64,000 nucleotides of DNA, from positions 1 to 64,000 of the forward strand of contig CBDBFH010000029.1 in NCBI GenBank assembly GCA_965204775.1, given 5' to 3'. This document shows positions 42,603 to 51,959 of this stretch, one piece after another. The stretch's first letter is position 1, and each line of letters begins with the position of its first letter. The notes beneath the pieces are model-generated. The model was not told the origin of the DNA and made no database searches. It worked only from the letters and a program-made list of their open reading frames with translations. Position numbers and translations under genes: made by a program. The stretch comes from CBDBFH01 sp965204775. Its GTDB lineage: Bacteria; Pseudomonadota; Alphaproteobacteria; JAPOUT01; G958296285.

Positions 42603-43276
42603 CCGCGCGCATCCCCCTCGCCGCCTTCACCCTGCCCGCCATCGCCGTCCTGATCGCGCTCGGCGTCTGGCAACTGCGCCGCCTCGAACAAAGCCGCGAC
42701 CGCAGCGCCGAACAGGCCGCCGCCGCCGCCGCCCCCGTCCTCACCCTCTCCGCCGCCGACCTCCGCCGCACCCGGCCCGAACTCAAAACGCTCGCCTATC
42801 GCCGCGCCGTCCTCGACGGCCTCGCCCTGCCCGGACAGACCCTCTATCTCTATGCCCCGTCCCCGGCAGGGCCGGTCTGGCACAGCCTCGTGCCGGTCAA
42901 ACTGCCCGGCGGCGAAGCCGTCCTCGTCCTCTCACAAAAGGGCAGGGCGCAAAAACCCCTCGCGCACAACGCCCCGCCCCGCCCCGTCCGCATTGAGGGC
43001 GTCGTGCGGCTGCCGTCCCCGCCCTCAATCTTCGATCCCGACCCCGACCCCGCCGCCAATATCTGGTTCCGGCCCGATCCCTCCGCCATGACCCTCCAGA
43101 TCGCCCCCGCCGCCGGAATCACCCAACTCGCCGAATTCTGGATCGAAACCGGTCCCGCCCCCGCGCCCCCGCGCCGCATCCCCCATCTCCAATACGCCCT
43201 CACCTGGTTCGCCCTCGCGGTTGTCGCAGGCGTCAGCCATATCGCCTTTACAAGAACACGCCCGCAGATAAACTAG
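42599..43276 (+). CDS. SURF1 family oxidase assembly protein
   Basis: A 225-aa heme-a insertion factor for cytochrome oxidase. It has two TM helices at the ends; the first carries the family motif ALGVWQLRR, the last IPHLQYALTWFALAVVAGVSH. Between them lies a periplasmic domain of about 180 residues. GTG start overlapping the ctaE stop. Eight bases separate it from thrC. Confidence 0.9.
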   Translation: MTARIPLAAFTLPAIAVLIALGVWQLRRLEQSRDRSAEQAAAAAAPVLTLSAADLRRTRPELKTLAYRRAVLDGLALPGQTLYLYAPSPAGPVWHSLVPVKLPGGEAVLVLSQKGRAQKPLAHNAPPRPVRIEGVVRLPSPPSIFDPDPDPAANIWFRPDPSAMTLQIAPAAGITQLAEFWIETGPAPAPPRRIPHLQYALTWFALAVVAGVSHIAFTRTRPQIN

Positions 43277-43283
43277 CGCCGCC

Positions 43284-44669
43284 ATGAACTATCTCAGCAC
43301 CAGAGGCGGAACAAAACCGGCAGGCTTCGAGCATGTCCTCCTCGCCGGACTCGCCGAAGACGGCGGCCTCTATCTCCCCGCCCGCTGGCCCCGGATCTCC
43401 CACGCCGCCCAGGCCCGCTTCGCGCAAAACACATATGAGCAAAACGCCGCCGAAATCATGCGACCCTTCGCCGCCCGCTCGCCGCTCGCCAAAACCCTGC
43501 CCGGACTGACCGCCCGCGCCTTCGCCGCCTTCTCCCATCAACTGCGCGCGCCGCTCGTGCAGACCGGCAGCAATGAATTCATCCTCGAACTCTTCCACGG
43601 CCCAACCCTCGCCTTCAAAGACTTCGCCATGCAACTCCTCGCCCCCATGCTCAATCACGCCCTGCGCCGCAACAAAACCCGCATGATCATCCTCGGCGCA
43701 ACCTCCGGCGACACCGGCGGCGCCGCCATCCATGCCTTCGCCAATGCGCCCCGCGCCAGCCTCTTCATCCTCTATCCCGATAACCGAATCTCCCCCGTCC
43801 AGCGAAGGCAAATGACAACCCCCGCCGCCAAAAACGTCCATGCCCTCGCCGTCGACGGAACCTTCGACGACTGCCAGGCCATCGTCAAACACATCTTCGC
43901 CAACCCGCACACCGCCCCCCGCGCCCGCCTCGGCGCGGTCAACTCCATCAACTGGGCCAGAATCATGGCCCAGATCGTCTATTATTTCACCGCCGCCGCC
44001 GCCCTCGGCGGCGGCCACGGACGGCGCATCCGATTCGTCGTCCCCACCGGAAACTTCGGAAATATCTTCGCCGGATACGCCGCAATGCAGATGGGCGCGC
44101 CCATCGAAAAACTCGTCATCGCCGCCAATGACAACGACGTCCTCGTCCGCACCCTCGAAACCGGCGTCTGCCAACCGCGCAAAACCCGCCAAACCCTCTC
44201 CCCCGCCATGGATATTCAGGCCCCCAGCAATTTCGAGCGCCTCGTCTTCGAAGCCTGCCGCCGCGAACCAAAACATTGCCGCTCCCTCTTCGCCGATTTG
44301 CGCGACCGGGGCCGCTTCACCCTGCCCCCCGCCGCTTTGCGCTTCATCAAGGAGCGCTTCGCCGCCGTCTCGGTCAGCCGGGCGCAGACCAAACGCATCA
44401 TGGCCGAACTCTTCCGCCAGAACGGACGCCTGATCGACCCCCACACCGCCGTCGGGCTGGCCGCCGCAAGGCGGCTCCCTTCTGCCGCGCCGGTGATCGT
44501 TCTGGCTCCGGCCCATCCCGCCAAATTTCCCGAAGCCGTCCGGCAGGCGACCGGCCAAACCCCGCCCCCGCCCCCGGCGCTCGCCGCGCTCGCCCGCGCC
44601 CGCGAAAGACGCCCGCGCGCCGCTCCCACCCCGCAAGCCGTCCTCCGCTTCATCGGGAAAAATCTGTGA
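43284..44669 (+). CDS. thrC: Threonine synthase
   Basis: A 461-aa PLP enzyme converting O-phosphohomoserine to threonine. The N-terminus MNYLSTRGGTKP is typical of the long bacterial form. The PLP lysine lies in HGPTLAFKDFAMQLL, and the phosphate-binding GATSGDTGGAAIHAF follows. ThrB, the previous step, is encoded at 52.4-53.4 kb. Start ATG 43284; the stop overlaps the next gene's GTG. Its location after surf1 is conserved in alphaproteobacteria. Confidence 0.94.
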   Translation: MNYLSTRGGTKPAGFEHVLLAGLAEDGGLYLPARWPRISHAAQARFAQNTYEQNAAEIMRPFAARSPLAKTLPGLTARAFAAFSHQLRAPLVQTGSNEFILELFHGPTLAFKDFAMQLLAPMLNHALRRNKTRMIILGATSGDTGGAAIHAFANAPRASLFILYPDNRISPVQRRQMTTPAAKNVHALAVDGTFDDCQAIVKHIFANPHTAPRARLGAVNSINWARIMAQIVYYFTAAAALGGGHGRRIRFVVPTGNFGNIFAGYAAMQMGAPIEKLVIAANDNDVLVRTLETGVCQPRKTRQTLSPAMDIQAPSNFERLVFEACRREPKHCRSLFADLRDRGRFTLPPAALRFIKERFAAVSVSRAQTKRIMAELFRQNGRLIDPHTAVGLAAARRLPSAAPVIVLAPAHPAKFPEAVRQATGQTPPPPPALAALARARERRPRAAPTPQAVLRFIGKNL

Positions 44670-45928
44670 CAGGCCTTCTCACCCACAAACTCGCCAACGG
44701 CCTCACCCTGCTCTGCGCCCCCCGGCCTCATGTCGAGACCTTCGCCGCCGCGCTCTGGGTCCATTCCGGCGCGCGCGGCGAAAACCCCGCCGAACACGGC
44801 GTCTCCCATCTCCTCGAACATATGGCCTTCAAGGGAACCGAAACACGCTCCCCGCGCGACATCGCCGAACAGATCGAAAACGCCGGCGGATACATCAATG
44901 CCGCAACCGGGCACGAAACCACCTCCTATGCCGTCCGCCTCCTCGCCGAAGACCTGCCGCTCGGCGTCGAACTGCTCGCCGACATCCTCCAGAAACCCGC
45001 CTTCGACGGGGGGGAACTCGAAAAAGAGCGCCGCGTCATCCAGCAGGAAATCGCCCAGAGCGAAGACACCCCCGACGACCACATCTTCGACCTCCTGATG
45101 GAAGCCGCCTATCCCGGGCAGGCGCTGGGCCGCCCTATCCTTGGAACCCGCAAGAGCGTCGCCGGATTCACCCCCGCCGATCTGCGCCGCCATATCGCCG
45201 GTCATTACCGCGCCGGGGGAATGGTCTTCGCAGCGGCGGGAAAACTCGACCCCGACCGCATGGCGCAACTGGCCGAAAGCCATTTCGCCCACTTCCCGGC
45301 AGGCCGCCCGCCCGGCTTCCCCCCCGCGCAATTCCGCAGCGGCGAACTGCGCCGCCCCAAAAAAATCGAACAAACCCACATCGCCCTCGCCTTCGAGGGC
45401 GCGCCCGCCGCCCATCCCGATTTCTTCACCGCGCAAATCTTCTCCTTCATTCTCGGCGGCGGCATGTCTTCGCGCCTCTTTCAGGAAATCCGCGAAAAGC
45501 GCGGGCTGTGCTACGCCGTCTCCTCCTTCTGCTGGTCCTTCGCCGATACCGGCCTCGCCGGATTCTACGCCGCCTGCGCTCCGGACAGCCTGCCGGAACT
45601 CCTGCCCGCCGCCGCCGAAATCCTCGCCGATATGACCCGCAGCATCACCAAAGAGGAAATCGCCCGCGCCCGCGCCCAGGCCAAGACCGGACTGCTGATG
45701 AGCCTCGAATCCTCCTCGGCGCGCAGCGACCAGATCGCCCAGCACTATCTGACCTATGGCGAGGTCCCCGATATCAGAAGCCTCATCGCCAAAATCGAGG
45801 CGGTGGACGCCGACGCCTTGCACAACTTCGCCCGGAAACTCCTCGCCCGACAGCGCCCGGCGCTTGCCGCCGTCGGCCCGCTGGGTAAACTCGAAAACTA
45901 TGACTCTCTCGCCGCCCGCTTCCGCTGA
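44666..45928 (+). CDS. M16 family zinc peptidase
   Basis: A 420-aa processing-peptidase-like protein. The inverted zinc motif HLLEHMAFKGT (HxxEH) and the downstream Glu region ELEKERRVIQQEIAQSEDTP make it catalytically complete. The second half (FILGGGMSSRLFQEIREKRGLCYAV) is the partner fold. Alphaproteobacterial relatives resemble mitochondrial processing peptidase subunits. GTG 44666 overlaps the thrC stop; the substrate is unknown. Confidence 0.9.
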   Translation: MTGLLTHKLANGLTLLCAPRPHVETFAAALWVHSGARGENPAEHGVSHLLEHMAFKGTETRSPRDIAEQIENAGGYINAATGHETTSYAVRLLAEDLPLGVELLADILQKPAFDGGELEKERRVIQQEIAQSEDTPDDHIFDLLMEAAYPGQALGRPILGTRKSVAGFTPADLRRHIAGHYRAGGMVFAAAGKLDPDRMAQLAESHFAHFPAGRPPGFPPAQFRSGELRRPKKIEQTHIALAFEGAPAAHPDFFTAQIFSFILGGGMSSRLFQEIREKRGLCYAVSSFCWSFADTGLAGFYAACAPDSLPELLPAAAEILADMTRSITKEEIARARAQAKTGLLMSLESSSARSDQIAQHYLTYGEVPDIRSLIAKIEAVDADALHNFARKLLARQRPALAAVGPLGKLENYDSLAARFR

Positions 45929-45944
45929 TAAAGCCGCAATCCCC

Positions 45945-46565
45945 ATGCGGCCCGCCCGCCGGTGGCAATGGCTGACGCGCATCGGCGATTTTCCTTTCTC
46001 ATCGCCGGTCCCGCGCCTGACCGGGCGGCGCGTCATCCTGCGGGGCGCGCGCCGCTCCGATTGCCGCGCGTGGATCCGGCTCCGCGCCGAAAGCCGAAAA
46101 CAACTCGAACACTGGGAGCCGAAATGGCCCAAAAACGACCTCACCCCCGCCGGATTCCACGCCAGACGCCGCTCCGCCATCGAGGCCGCCCGCGCCGGAC
46201 GCGCCTATCACTTCCTCATCTTCGAGGCCGAACACAACCGGCTCACCGGCGGCTTCAGCATCTATGACATCCAGACCGGGGCAAGCCGAAACTGCATGAT
46301 CGGATATTGGGCGGGCCTCGCCTTCCGCCGCCAGGGCTATGTCGGCGCCGCGCTGGCCGCCGCCGCCCCCTTCATCTTCGGCACCCTCGGCCTCCAGCGA
46401 ATCACCGCCGCCTGCCTCACCGAAAATATCCCCTCCCAAAAACTCCTCCTCAAGGCAGGCTTCTCACCCGAAGGCCGCGCCCGCGCCTATATGCAAATCG
46501 CCGGAATCCGCCGCGACCACCTCATCTTCTCCCTCCTCCACGACGACCCCAGACCCCAAGAATGA
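45945..46565 (+). CDS. GNAT N-acetyltransferase, RimJ-like
   Basis: A 206-aa acetyltransferase of the RimJ/RimL group, which acetylates protein N-termini. The acetyl-CoA binding region reads IGYWAGLAFRRQGYVGAAL, followed by LQRITAACLTENIPSQKLL, as in ribosomal-protein acetyltransferases. Start ATG 45945; the C-terminus overlaps the next gene (ATGA). The position after an M16 peptidase gene is conserved in many alphaproteobacteria. Confidence 0.85.
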   Translation: MRPARRWQWLTRIGDFPFSSPVPRLTGRRVILRGARRSDCRAWIRLRAESRKQLEHWEPKWPKNDLTPAGFHARRRSAIEAARAGRAYHFLIFEAEHNRLTGGFSIYDIQTGASRNCMIGYWAGLAFRRQGYVGAALAAAAPFIFGTLGLQRITAACLTENIPSQKLLLKAGFSPEGRARAYMQIAGIRRDHLIFSLLHDDPRPQE

Positions 46566-48919
46566 CGGGAGAACTCAACCCCGAAACCCTCGCCTCCGGA
46601 CAGCTCGCCCTTCATGGCGGACTCCTCGCCGCCGCCGCCCTCGCCGCTCTGATCGCCATGCTCCGCGCGCAGGCAGGCCCGCAACGCACCCTCGCGCTGG
46701 CCGCCGCCGCCTTCGCCGCCGCCGCCGCCTTCGCCGTCCCCGCCTATAGCGGCCTCAATCTCCTCATCGCCCCCGCGCTGCCTCCCATCCTCTTCCAGGC
46801 CCTCCCCGATTTCGCCCTCCTCCTTGGCGGCATCTTCTTCTTCCGCCTTCTCCTCCTCGAAGAGGGCGAGATGCCCGGCCTCCTTACCCCCCTCTCAATC
46901 GCCGCCTTTTCAACCCTCGCCGCCGTCTCGCTCCTCCTGCCCGAATTCGCCCAGGTCGTCCTCCGCATCTGCTGGGCCTTTGCCTTCATCGCCATCCTCT
47001 TCCTCCTCCAGCGCCAACTGCGCCGCCGCGCCGCCGCCGCCCTGCTCGCCGCCCCCGTATTCTTCCCGCTCGCCCTCGCCCTCGCCTTCGCCGCCGCAAA
47101 TCTCTATGCCCCCGCCCCGGTCCTGACCGATGCTGCGCTCGCCTGTCTCGTCCTCGCCGCCCTCGCCGCCGCCCTCTCCCTGCTCCACGGCCCCGGCGCG
47201 CCAATCGCGGCAGGCCCCGCCGCCCTCGCCATTCGCGCCGCTCATCAGGGAATCTGGCAGTGGTCCGCCGCCGGGCATATCAGGCTCTCCGGCGAAATCG
47301 AGAATATGCTGGGCCTCGCACCCGGCGAACTCAACGGCAGCGAAAAACTCTGGCGCGCCCGACTCCATCCCGGCGACCGCGCGCTTTATGCCAGCGTCCT
47401 CGAAACCTATGCCGCCCGCGCGCGCAACGCCGGCGGGCGCGCCGACTTCCGCCTCGAACTCCGCCTGCTCCACAGCGACGGGCATCATCGCTGGTTCGAG
47501 TTGCAGGCTGCCATCTTCGCCCCCGGCCACGGACCGGCCCATGCCATCGGCCTCGCCGGAGACATCACCCGGCGCAAACAGGCCGAAGAAGAAATGGCCC
47601 GCGACGCCATCCATGACCGGTTGACCGGGTTGCCGACCCGCTCGCTGCTCCTCGACCAGCTCGAACGCCTCCTCGCCCGCCCCCGCCTTCGCGGCCAGCG
47701 CCGCGCCGGAGTGCTGATCGTCGACCTCGCCCGCTTCAAGACCATCAACGAAACGCTGGGCCACGCCGCCGCCGATCATCTCCTCGCCGAAACCGCCCGC
47801 CGCCTCAAGGCGCTGGCCGACCCCCGCGACCGCGCCGCCCCCTCCGCCGCCGCAAGAATCGGCGCTGATGAATTCGCCCTCCTCATTGAGCCGAATTGCG
47901 AAAAAACCCCGGCGCAAATCGCCAAAGACGCTCTCGCCGCCCTCGCCAGACCCCTGACCATGCCGGGCGGACAGGAAATCTTCCCCGCCGCCGTCATCGG
48001 CGCAGCCGGCGCGACAGAAAAAACCCGAAGCGCCGCCGCCCTCCTCGAACAGGCCGCGCTGGCTTTGCATCACGCCAAACAATCACAAACCCTGAACTTC
48101 GCCCTCTTCACCCCCGTCATGCGCCGCCACGATTCGCGCCACCTCGCCCTCGAAAGCGGCCTGCGCCACGCCCTCCAGCGCGGGCAGATCGAACTCTTCT
48201 ATCAGCCCATCCTCAACCTCGCCGACGCCAAAACCGCAGGATTCGAAGCCCTCCTGCGCTGGCGGCATCCCGAATACGGCCTCATCCCGCCAGGCGAATT
48301 CATCCCGCTCGCCGAGCAAACCGGACAAATCGCCGAACTGGGCCGCTTCGTCCTCCAGACCGCCAGCCGCGAACTCAGCCGCTGGCACCTCGTCTACCGC
48401 TACGACCCCCCGCTCTTCGTCAGCGTCAACGTCTCGCGCCGCGAACTCTTCAGCGACGAAATCGTCGGCGAAGTCGAGCGCGCCTGCCGCTCCGCCTTCC
48501 TGCCCCCCGGAACCCTCAAACTCGAAATCACCGAAAGCCTCGTCATGCGAAACCCCGAACAGACCGCACAAATCCTCGAAAAAATTCGCGCCGCCGGCGC
48601 CGGCCTCGCCATCGACGACTTCGGCTCCGGCTATTCCAGCTTCGGATACCTCAAGGAACTCCCCTTCGACACCATCAAAATCGACCGAACCCTGATCGGA
48701 AGCCTCACCGAAGACTCCCAGACCGAAGCCATCGTCCGCGCCATCGTCCGCATGGCCCATGCCCTCTCCATGGACGCCGTCGCCGAGGGCGTCGACGACT
48801 CGCGCAAAACCGCCGCTCTGCGCAACGCCAAATGCGACTTCGCACAAGGCTTCTATTTCGCCAAACCCATGACCGCAGAAGACGTCCGCGCCTTCCTGCC
48901 CCGAAACCGGCCCCGCTAG
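46562..48919 (+). CDS. Membrane GGDEF-EAL protein with degenerate GGDEF
   Basis: A 785-aa c-di-GMP signalling protein. About seven hydrophobic helices (residues about 12-215), a PAS-like domain (GIWQWSAAGHIRLSGEIE to the DITRRKQAEEEMAR linker), a GGDEF domain and an EAL domain. The cyclase signature reads RIGADEF, not GGDEF, so synthesis is probably lost. The EAL signature FEALLRWRHPEYG, the SVNVSRREL segment, EITESLVM, and IDDFGSGYSSFGYLKELP are intact, so phosphodiesterase activity is expected. ATG 46562 overlaps the acetyltransferase stop. Confidence 0.9.
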   Translation: MTGELNPETLASGQLALHGGLLAAAALAALIAMLRAQAGPQRTLALAAAAFAAAAAFAVPAYSGLNLLIAPALPPILFQALPDFALLLGGIFFFRLLLLEEGEMPGLLTPLSIAAFSTLAAVSLLLPEFAQVVLRICWAFAFIAILFLLQRQLRRRAAAALLAAPVFFPLALALAFAAANLYAPAPVLTDAALACLVLAALAAALSLLHGPGAPIAAGPAALAIRAAHQGIWQWSAAGHIRLSGEIENMLGLAPGELNGSEKLWRARLHPGDRALYASVLETYAARARNAGGRADFRLELRLLHSDGHHRWFELQAAIFAPGHGPAHAIGLAGDITRRKQAEEEMARDAIHDRLTGLPTRSLLLDQLERLLARPRLRGQRRAGVLIVDLARFKTINETLGHAAADHLLAETARRLKALADPRDRAAPSAAARIGADEFALLIEPNCEKTPAQIAKDALAALARPLTMPGGQEIFPAAVIGAAGATEKTRSAAALLEQAALALHHAKQSQTLNFALFTPVMRRHDSRHLALESGLRHALQRGQIELFYQPILNLADAKTAGFEALLRWRHPEYGLIPPGEFIPLAEQTGQIAELGRFVLQTASRELSRWHLVYRYDPPLFVSVNVSRRELFSDEIVGEVERACRSAFLPPGTLKLEITESLVMRNPEQTAQILEKIRAAGAGLAIDDFGSGYSSFGYLKELPFDTIKIDRTLIGSLTEDSQTEAIVRAIVRMAHALSMDAVAEGVDDSRKTAALRNAKCDFAQGFYFAKPMTAEDVRAFLPRNRPR

Positions 48920-49494
48920 GCCGTCCCGGAACCCTGCGACAGCAAACCCGCATCAACCCCGATCTTCGCCAGCGCGCTCCGGTACTTCTCCCCCGGATCC
49001 GCCGAACCCGAAAAAATCAGCGAACGATCCGCCGCACAATGCAGCCAGCCATTGTCCCGAATCTCCCGCTCCAGCTGCCCCGGACCCCAGCCCGCATAGC
49101 CCAGCGCAACCAGAATGTCCGACGGACCCTCACCGCCCGCAATCGCCTGCAAAATGTCCAGCGTCGCCGTCAGGCCGATCCCGTCCGCAACCTGCAACGT
49201 CGCCTCGCCGCCGCCCTCGCCGTCAAGACTGTGCAGAACAAAGCCGCGCCCCGTCTCCACCGGACCGCCCAGATAAACCGGCAGACCGCCATGCTCCCGG
49301 CCCCGAATCCGGAACCGGTCCAAAAGCGCAGAAAGGCGAAGATCAGGAACCGGACGATTGACCACCAGACCCAGCGCCCCTTCCGCGTTATGCGCGCAAA
49401 CATAAACCAGGGTGCGCGCAAAATTGGGATCGCCCATCTCCGGCATGGCGATCAGCATCTGCCCGTGAAGCGTGAAGCCCGCCTCCTTCGCCAT
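48916..49494 (-). CDS. YqgE/AlgH family protein
   Basis: A 192-aa protein of the YqgE/AlgH family, of uncertain function. The start GFTLHGQMLIAMPEMGDPNFARTLVYVCAHNAEGALG and the VYLGGPVETGRGFVLH segment are the family's strongest signatures. I take ATG 49494 as start; ATG 49545 in the same frame is possible. Its stop codon shares bases with the stop of the convergent GGDEF-EAL gene. Confidence 0.88.
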   Translation of the reverse strand: MAKEAGFTLHGQMLIAMPEMGDPNFARTLVYVCAHNAEGALGLVVNRPVPDLRLSALLDRFRIRGREHGGLPVYLGGPVETGRGFVLHSLDGEGGGEATLQVADGIGLTATLDILQAIAGGEGPSDILVALGYAGWGPGQLEREIRDNGWLHCAADRSLIFSGSADPGEKYRSALAKIGVDAGLLSQGSGTA

Positions 49495-49654
49495 CGAAAA
49501 ATCCGCCAGACCAAAAAACGAAACAGAATGTAACAGCTTCATTAAACAGCTTCGCCGCCGCCGTGTCCCGAAAAACCTCGCCCCGGACTCCTCACCGCCT
49601 CGTGAAGACACCCTTGCCTCGCCCCGCTTTTGCCTCCATCATAAAACGCCTCCC

Positions 49655-50536
49655 ATGCCAAACCGCCTGACCTTTCCCGCCCTCCTCGCCCTCGCTCTCG
49701 CCCTGCCCGCGCAGGCCGCGCTGGCCGCTTCAAACTGGCCGCCCGATCTGCCCCCACGGCCAAAGGCCAGCCTCATCGCCGAATATTCTGCGCTCGGCGG
49801 AAAAAACCAAATCATCGCCGGAATCCGCCTCCAACTCGGCCCGCGCTGGAAAACCTATTGGCGCAATCCGGGCGCGGGCGGACTCCCGCCCCGCTTCGAC
49901 TGGACCGGATCAAAAAATCTCAAACACGCCCAAATCCTCTATCCCGCCCCCGCCCGCTTCGCTCTGCCGGGAGGAGACCTCTACGGCTATGGCCGCGAAG
50001 TCGTCTTCCCCGTGCAGGTCAAATTGCGCAACCCCGCCGCCGCCCTCGCTTTGCGCCTCAAACTGGACTATGCCGTCTGCGATCAGGTCTGTGTGCCGCT
50101 CGAAGAGACCCTCGCCCTCGACCTGCCCGCCGCCGGAGACGCGCGAACAACGCCCCAGGCCGCTCTCCTCCAAACCTATGCCCGCCAGGTCCCCCAGGGC
50201 GACCGCCGCGCCGGGGGCATCCGCCTTGCCCGGCTCAGTTTCCGCCAAATCAGCCCCCGAACCGGCGAAATCCTCCTCACCTTCGCCGCCCCCGCCCCCT
50301 TCACAAAACCCCTCCTGATCGCCGAGGCCCCGGACGGCCACGTCTTCGGCCCCCCCGTCCGCCACAAAACCGAAAAACGCAAAAACGCCTTCCAAACCCG
50401 CTTCCAATTCCCGGTCGAGGCCGAAAACCCCCTCAACCTCGCCGGACGCAGCTTCGGAATCCTCCTGCGCGACGGCGGCAGACTCCTCGAAATGCGCCCC
50501 CGCATCCCCCAAAACCCTGCAAAACCCAAAAACTGA
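49655..50536 (+). CDS. Secreted DsbD-alpha-domain-like protein
   Basis: A 293-aa protein with a signal peptide (to QAALAAS) and one immunoglobulin-like domain resembling the N-terminal periplasmic domain of DsbD. Two Cys (DYAVCDQVCVPLEE) sit where the redox pair of that domain lies. There is no membrane domain or thioredoxin domain, so it would need an electron donor such as a separate CcdA/DsbD. Possibly it delivers reducing equivalents in the periplasm. Divergent from yqgE; a peroxiredoxin gene follows. Confidence 0.75.
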   Translation: MPNRLTFPALLALALALPAQAALAASNWPPDLPPRPKASLIAEYSALGGKNQIIAGIRLQLGPRWKTYWRNPGAGGLPPRFDWTGSKNLKHAQILYPAPARFALPGGDLYGYGREVVFPVQVKLRNPAAALALRLKLDYAVCDQVCVPLEETLALDLPAAGDARTTPQAALLQTYARQVPQGDRRAGGIRLARLSFRQISPRTGEILLTFAAPAPFTKPLLIAEAPDGHVFGPPVRHKTEKRKNAFQTRFQFPVEAENPLNLAGRSFGILLRDGGRLLEMRPRIPQNPAKPKN

Positions 50537-50606
50537 ATGCCAAACCCGCCCGCCCTGTGATAGACCTCTGCCAGCCGACCAGCCAAGTGAGAAAAGGGAG
50601 AAAACA

Positions 50607-51092
50607 ATGCCCATCCAACCCGGACAGAAAATCCCCGCCGCAACCCTCAGCCAAATGACCGAAAAAGGCCCCCGCCCGGTCAAAAGCGAAGAATTCTTCG
50701 CCGGGAAAAAAATCGTCCTCTTCGCCGTCCCCGGCGCGTTCACCCCGACCTGCTCCAATCAGCACCTGCCCGGCTTCATCCGCTACGCCCCGCAATTGCG
50801 CGAAAAGGGCGTTGACGCCGTCGTCTGCCTTTCGGTCAACGACGCCTTCGTCATGGACGCCTGGGGCCGACAGAAAAATGTCGGAGACAAAGTCCTCATG
50901 CTCGCCGACGGCAACGGCGAATTCACCCGCGCGCTGGGCGTGGACTTCGACGGCTCCTCCTTCGGAATGGGACAGCGCTCCCTGCGCTACTCCATGCTGG
51001 TCGAAAACGGCGTCGTCAAAATCTTCAATCAGGAGCCAAATCCCGCCGAAGCCCGAATCAGCGGTGCAGAACACCTGATCAGCCAACTTTGA
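50607..51092 (+). CDS. Peroxiredoxin (Prx5 type)
   Basis: A 161-aa thiol peroxidase. The peroxidatic Cys lies in VPGAFTPTCSNQHLPGFI, and the active-site Arg is in the SLRYSMLVENG segment. It reduces H2O2 and organic peroxides in the cytoplasm. It has no fused glutaredoxin. AAAGGGAG precedes the ATG. The DsbD-like gene ends 70 bases upstream. Confidence 0.92.
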   Translation: MPIQPGQKIPAATLSQMTEKGPRPVKSEEFFAGKKIVLFAVPGAFTPTCSNQHLPGFIRYAPQLREKGVDAVVCLSVNDAFVMDAWGRQKNVGDKVLMLADGNGEFTRALGVDFDGSSFGMGQRSLRYSMLVENGVVKIFNQEPNPAEARISGAEHLISQL

Positions 51093-51110
51093 CGCCCCTT
51101 CCTGTCTTTC

Positions 51111-51959
51111 ATGAAAGCCGCCGCCGCCGCAATCCTCGCCCTCTCGCTGGGCCTCCTCCTCTTCGCGCGTGGCGCGGCGGCGCAAAACCCCTTCTCCGAT
51201 TACGAACTCTCCGTCCGCCTCGGACCCGCCTTCCTGCCCTCCGATCTCGAATTCGACTCCGCCCTCTATCCCCGCCCCGTCCGCCTCTCGCTGGGAACCC
51301 CGCGCTACTTCGAATTCGCCGGCGCGATCAAACCCTGGCGCAGACTGCGCCTCGAATTCGCCGCAAGCCTCACCGCCGCCGACGTCCAACGCGCCTCCGC
51401 CCGCAGCCGCCAGGAACTCCAGGACGCCTATCACGCCGCCGTCTTCGAGGCGGCCCGCAGCGCAATCTTCCGCACCCTCTCTGAAAACAGCGACGAAAAC
51501 GACGCCCCGCGTCAAACCGCCGATAATGCGCAACTCGAAATCGACGCCGAAGTCTTCTCCGCCCAGGGAAACTATTTCTCCCTCGCCGGGCAGCTGGCCG
51601 TCTATTACGACTTCTTCCCCGACAGCTCCCTCTTCTTTGCCCCTTATGCCGGCGCCGGAATCGGAATGGCGTGGAACAACCTCGACGACGGCGCCGCCGC
51701 CTATGCCGCCCGCGCCCGGCTCACCGCTCCCCTCCCCGGCGTCGAGGCCGTCAGCTACACGGTCCCGATCCAAATCCCAATCCACGACGCCGAAGTCATC
51801 AGCCTCGTCATCAGCGCGCAACTGGGCGCAAGAATCAACGTCTCCGAAGGCGTCGATCTCGACATCGGCTATGAATACAGATGGCTGAATGAGCCGCTCG
51901 ACGACCTCTCAAGCAGCGGACTCCATCACCTGCGCCTCGGCTTCACCTTCAGCTTCTGA
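51111..51959 (+). CDS. Outer-membrane beta-barrel protein
   Basis: A 282-aa protein with a signal peptide (to GAAAQ), alternating hydrophobic beta strands with many aromatic residues, and a C-terminal strand HLRLGFTFSF ending in Phe, the BAM-recognition signature. An alpha-helical insert (residues about 90-130) interrupts the barrel. Size suits an 8-10-stranded barrel. It starts 18 bases after the peroxiredoxin stop. Function unknown; its end overlaps the convergent rnhA gene. Confidence 0.75.
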   Translation: MKAAAAAILALSLGLLLFARGAAAQNPFSDYELSVRLGPAFLPSDLEFDSALYPRPVRLSLGTPRYFEFAGAIKPWRRLRLEFAASLTAADVQRASARSRQELQDAYHAAVFEAARSAIFRTLSENSDENDAPRQTADNAQLEIDAEVFSAQGNYFSLAGQLAVYYDFFPDSSLFFAPYAGAGIGMAWNNLDDGAAAYAARARLTAPLPGVEAVSYTVPIQIPIHDAEVISLVISAQLGARINVSEGVDLDIGYEYRWLNEPLDDLSSSGLHHLRLGFTFSF

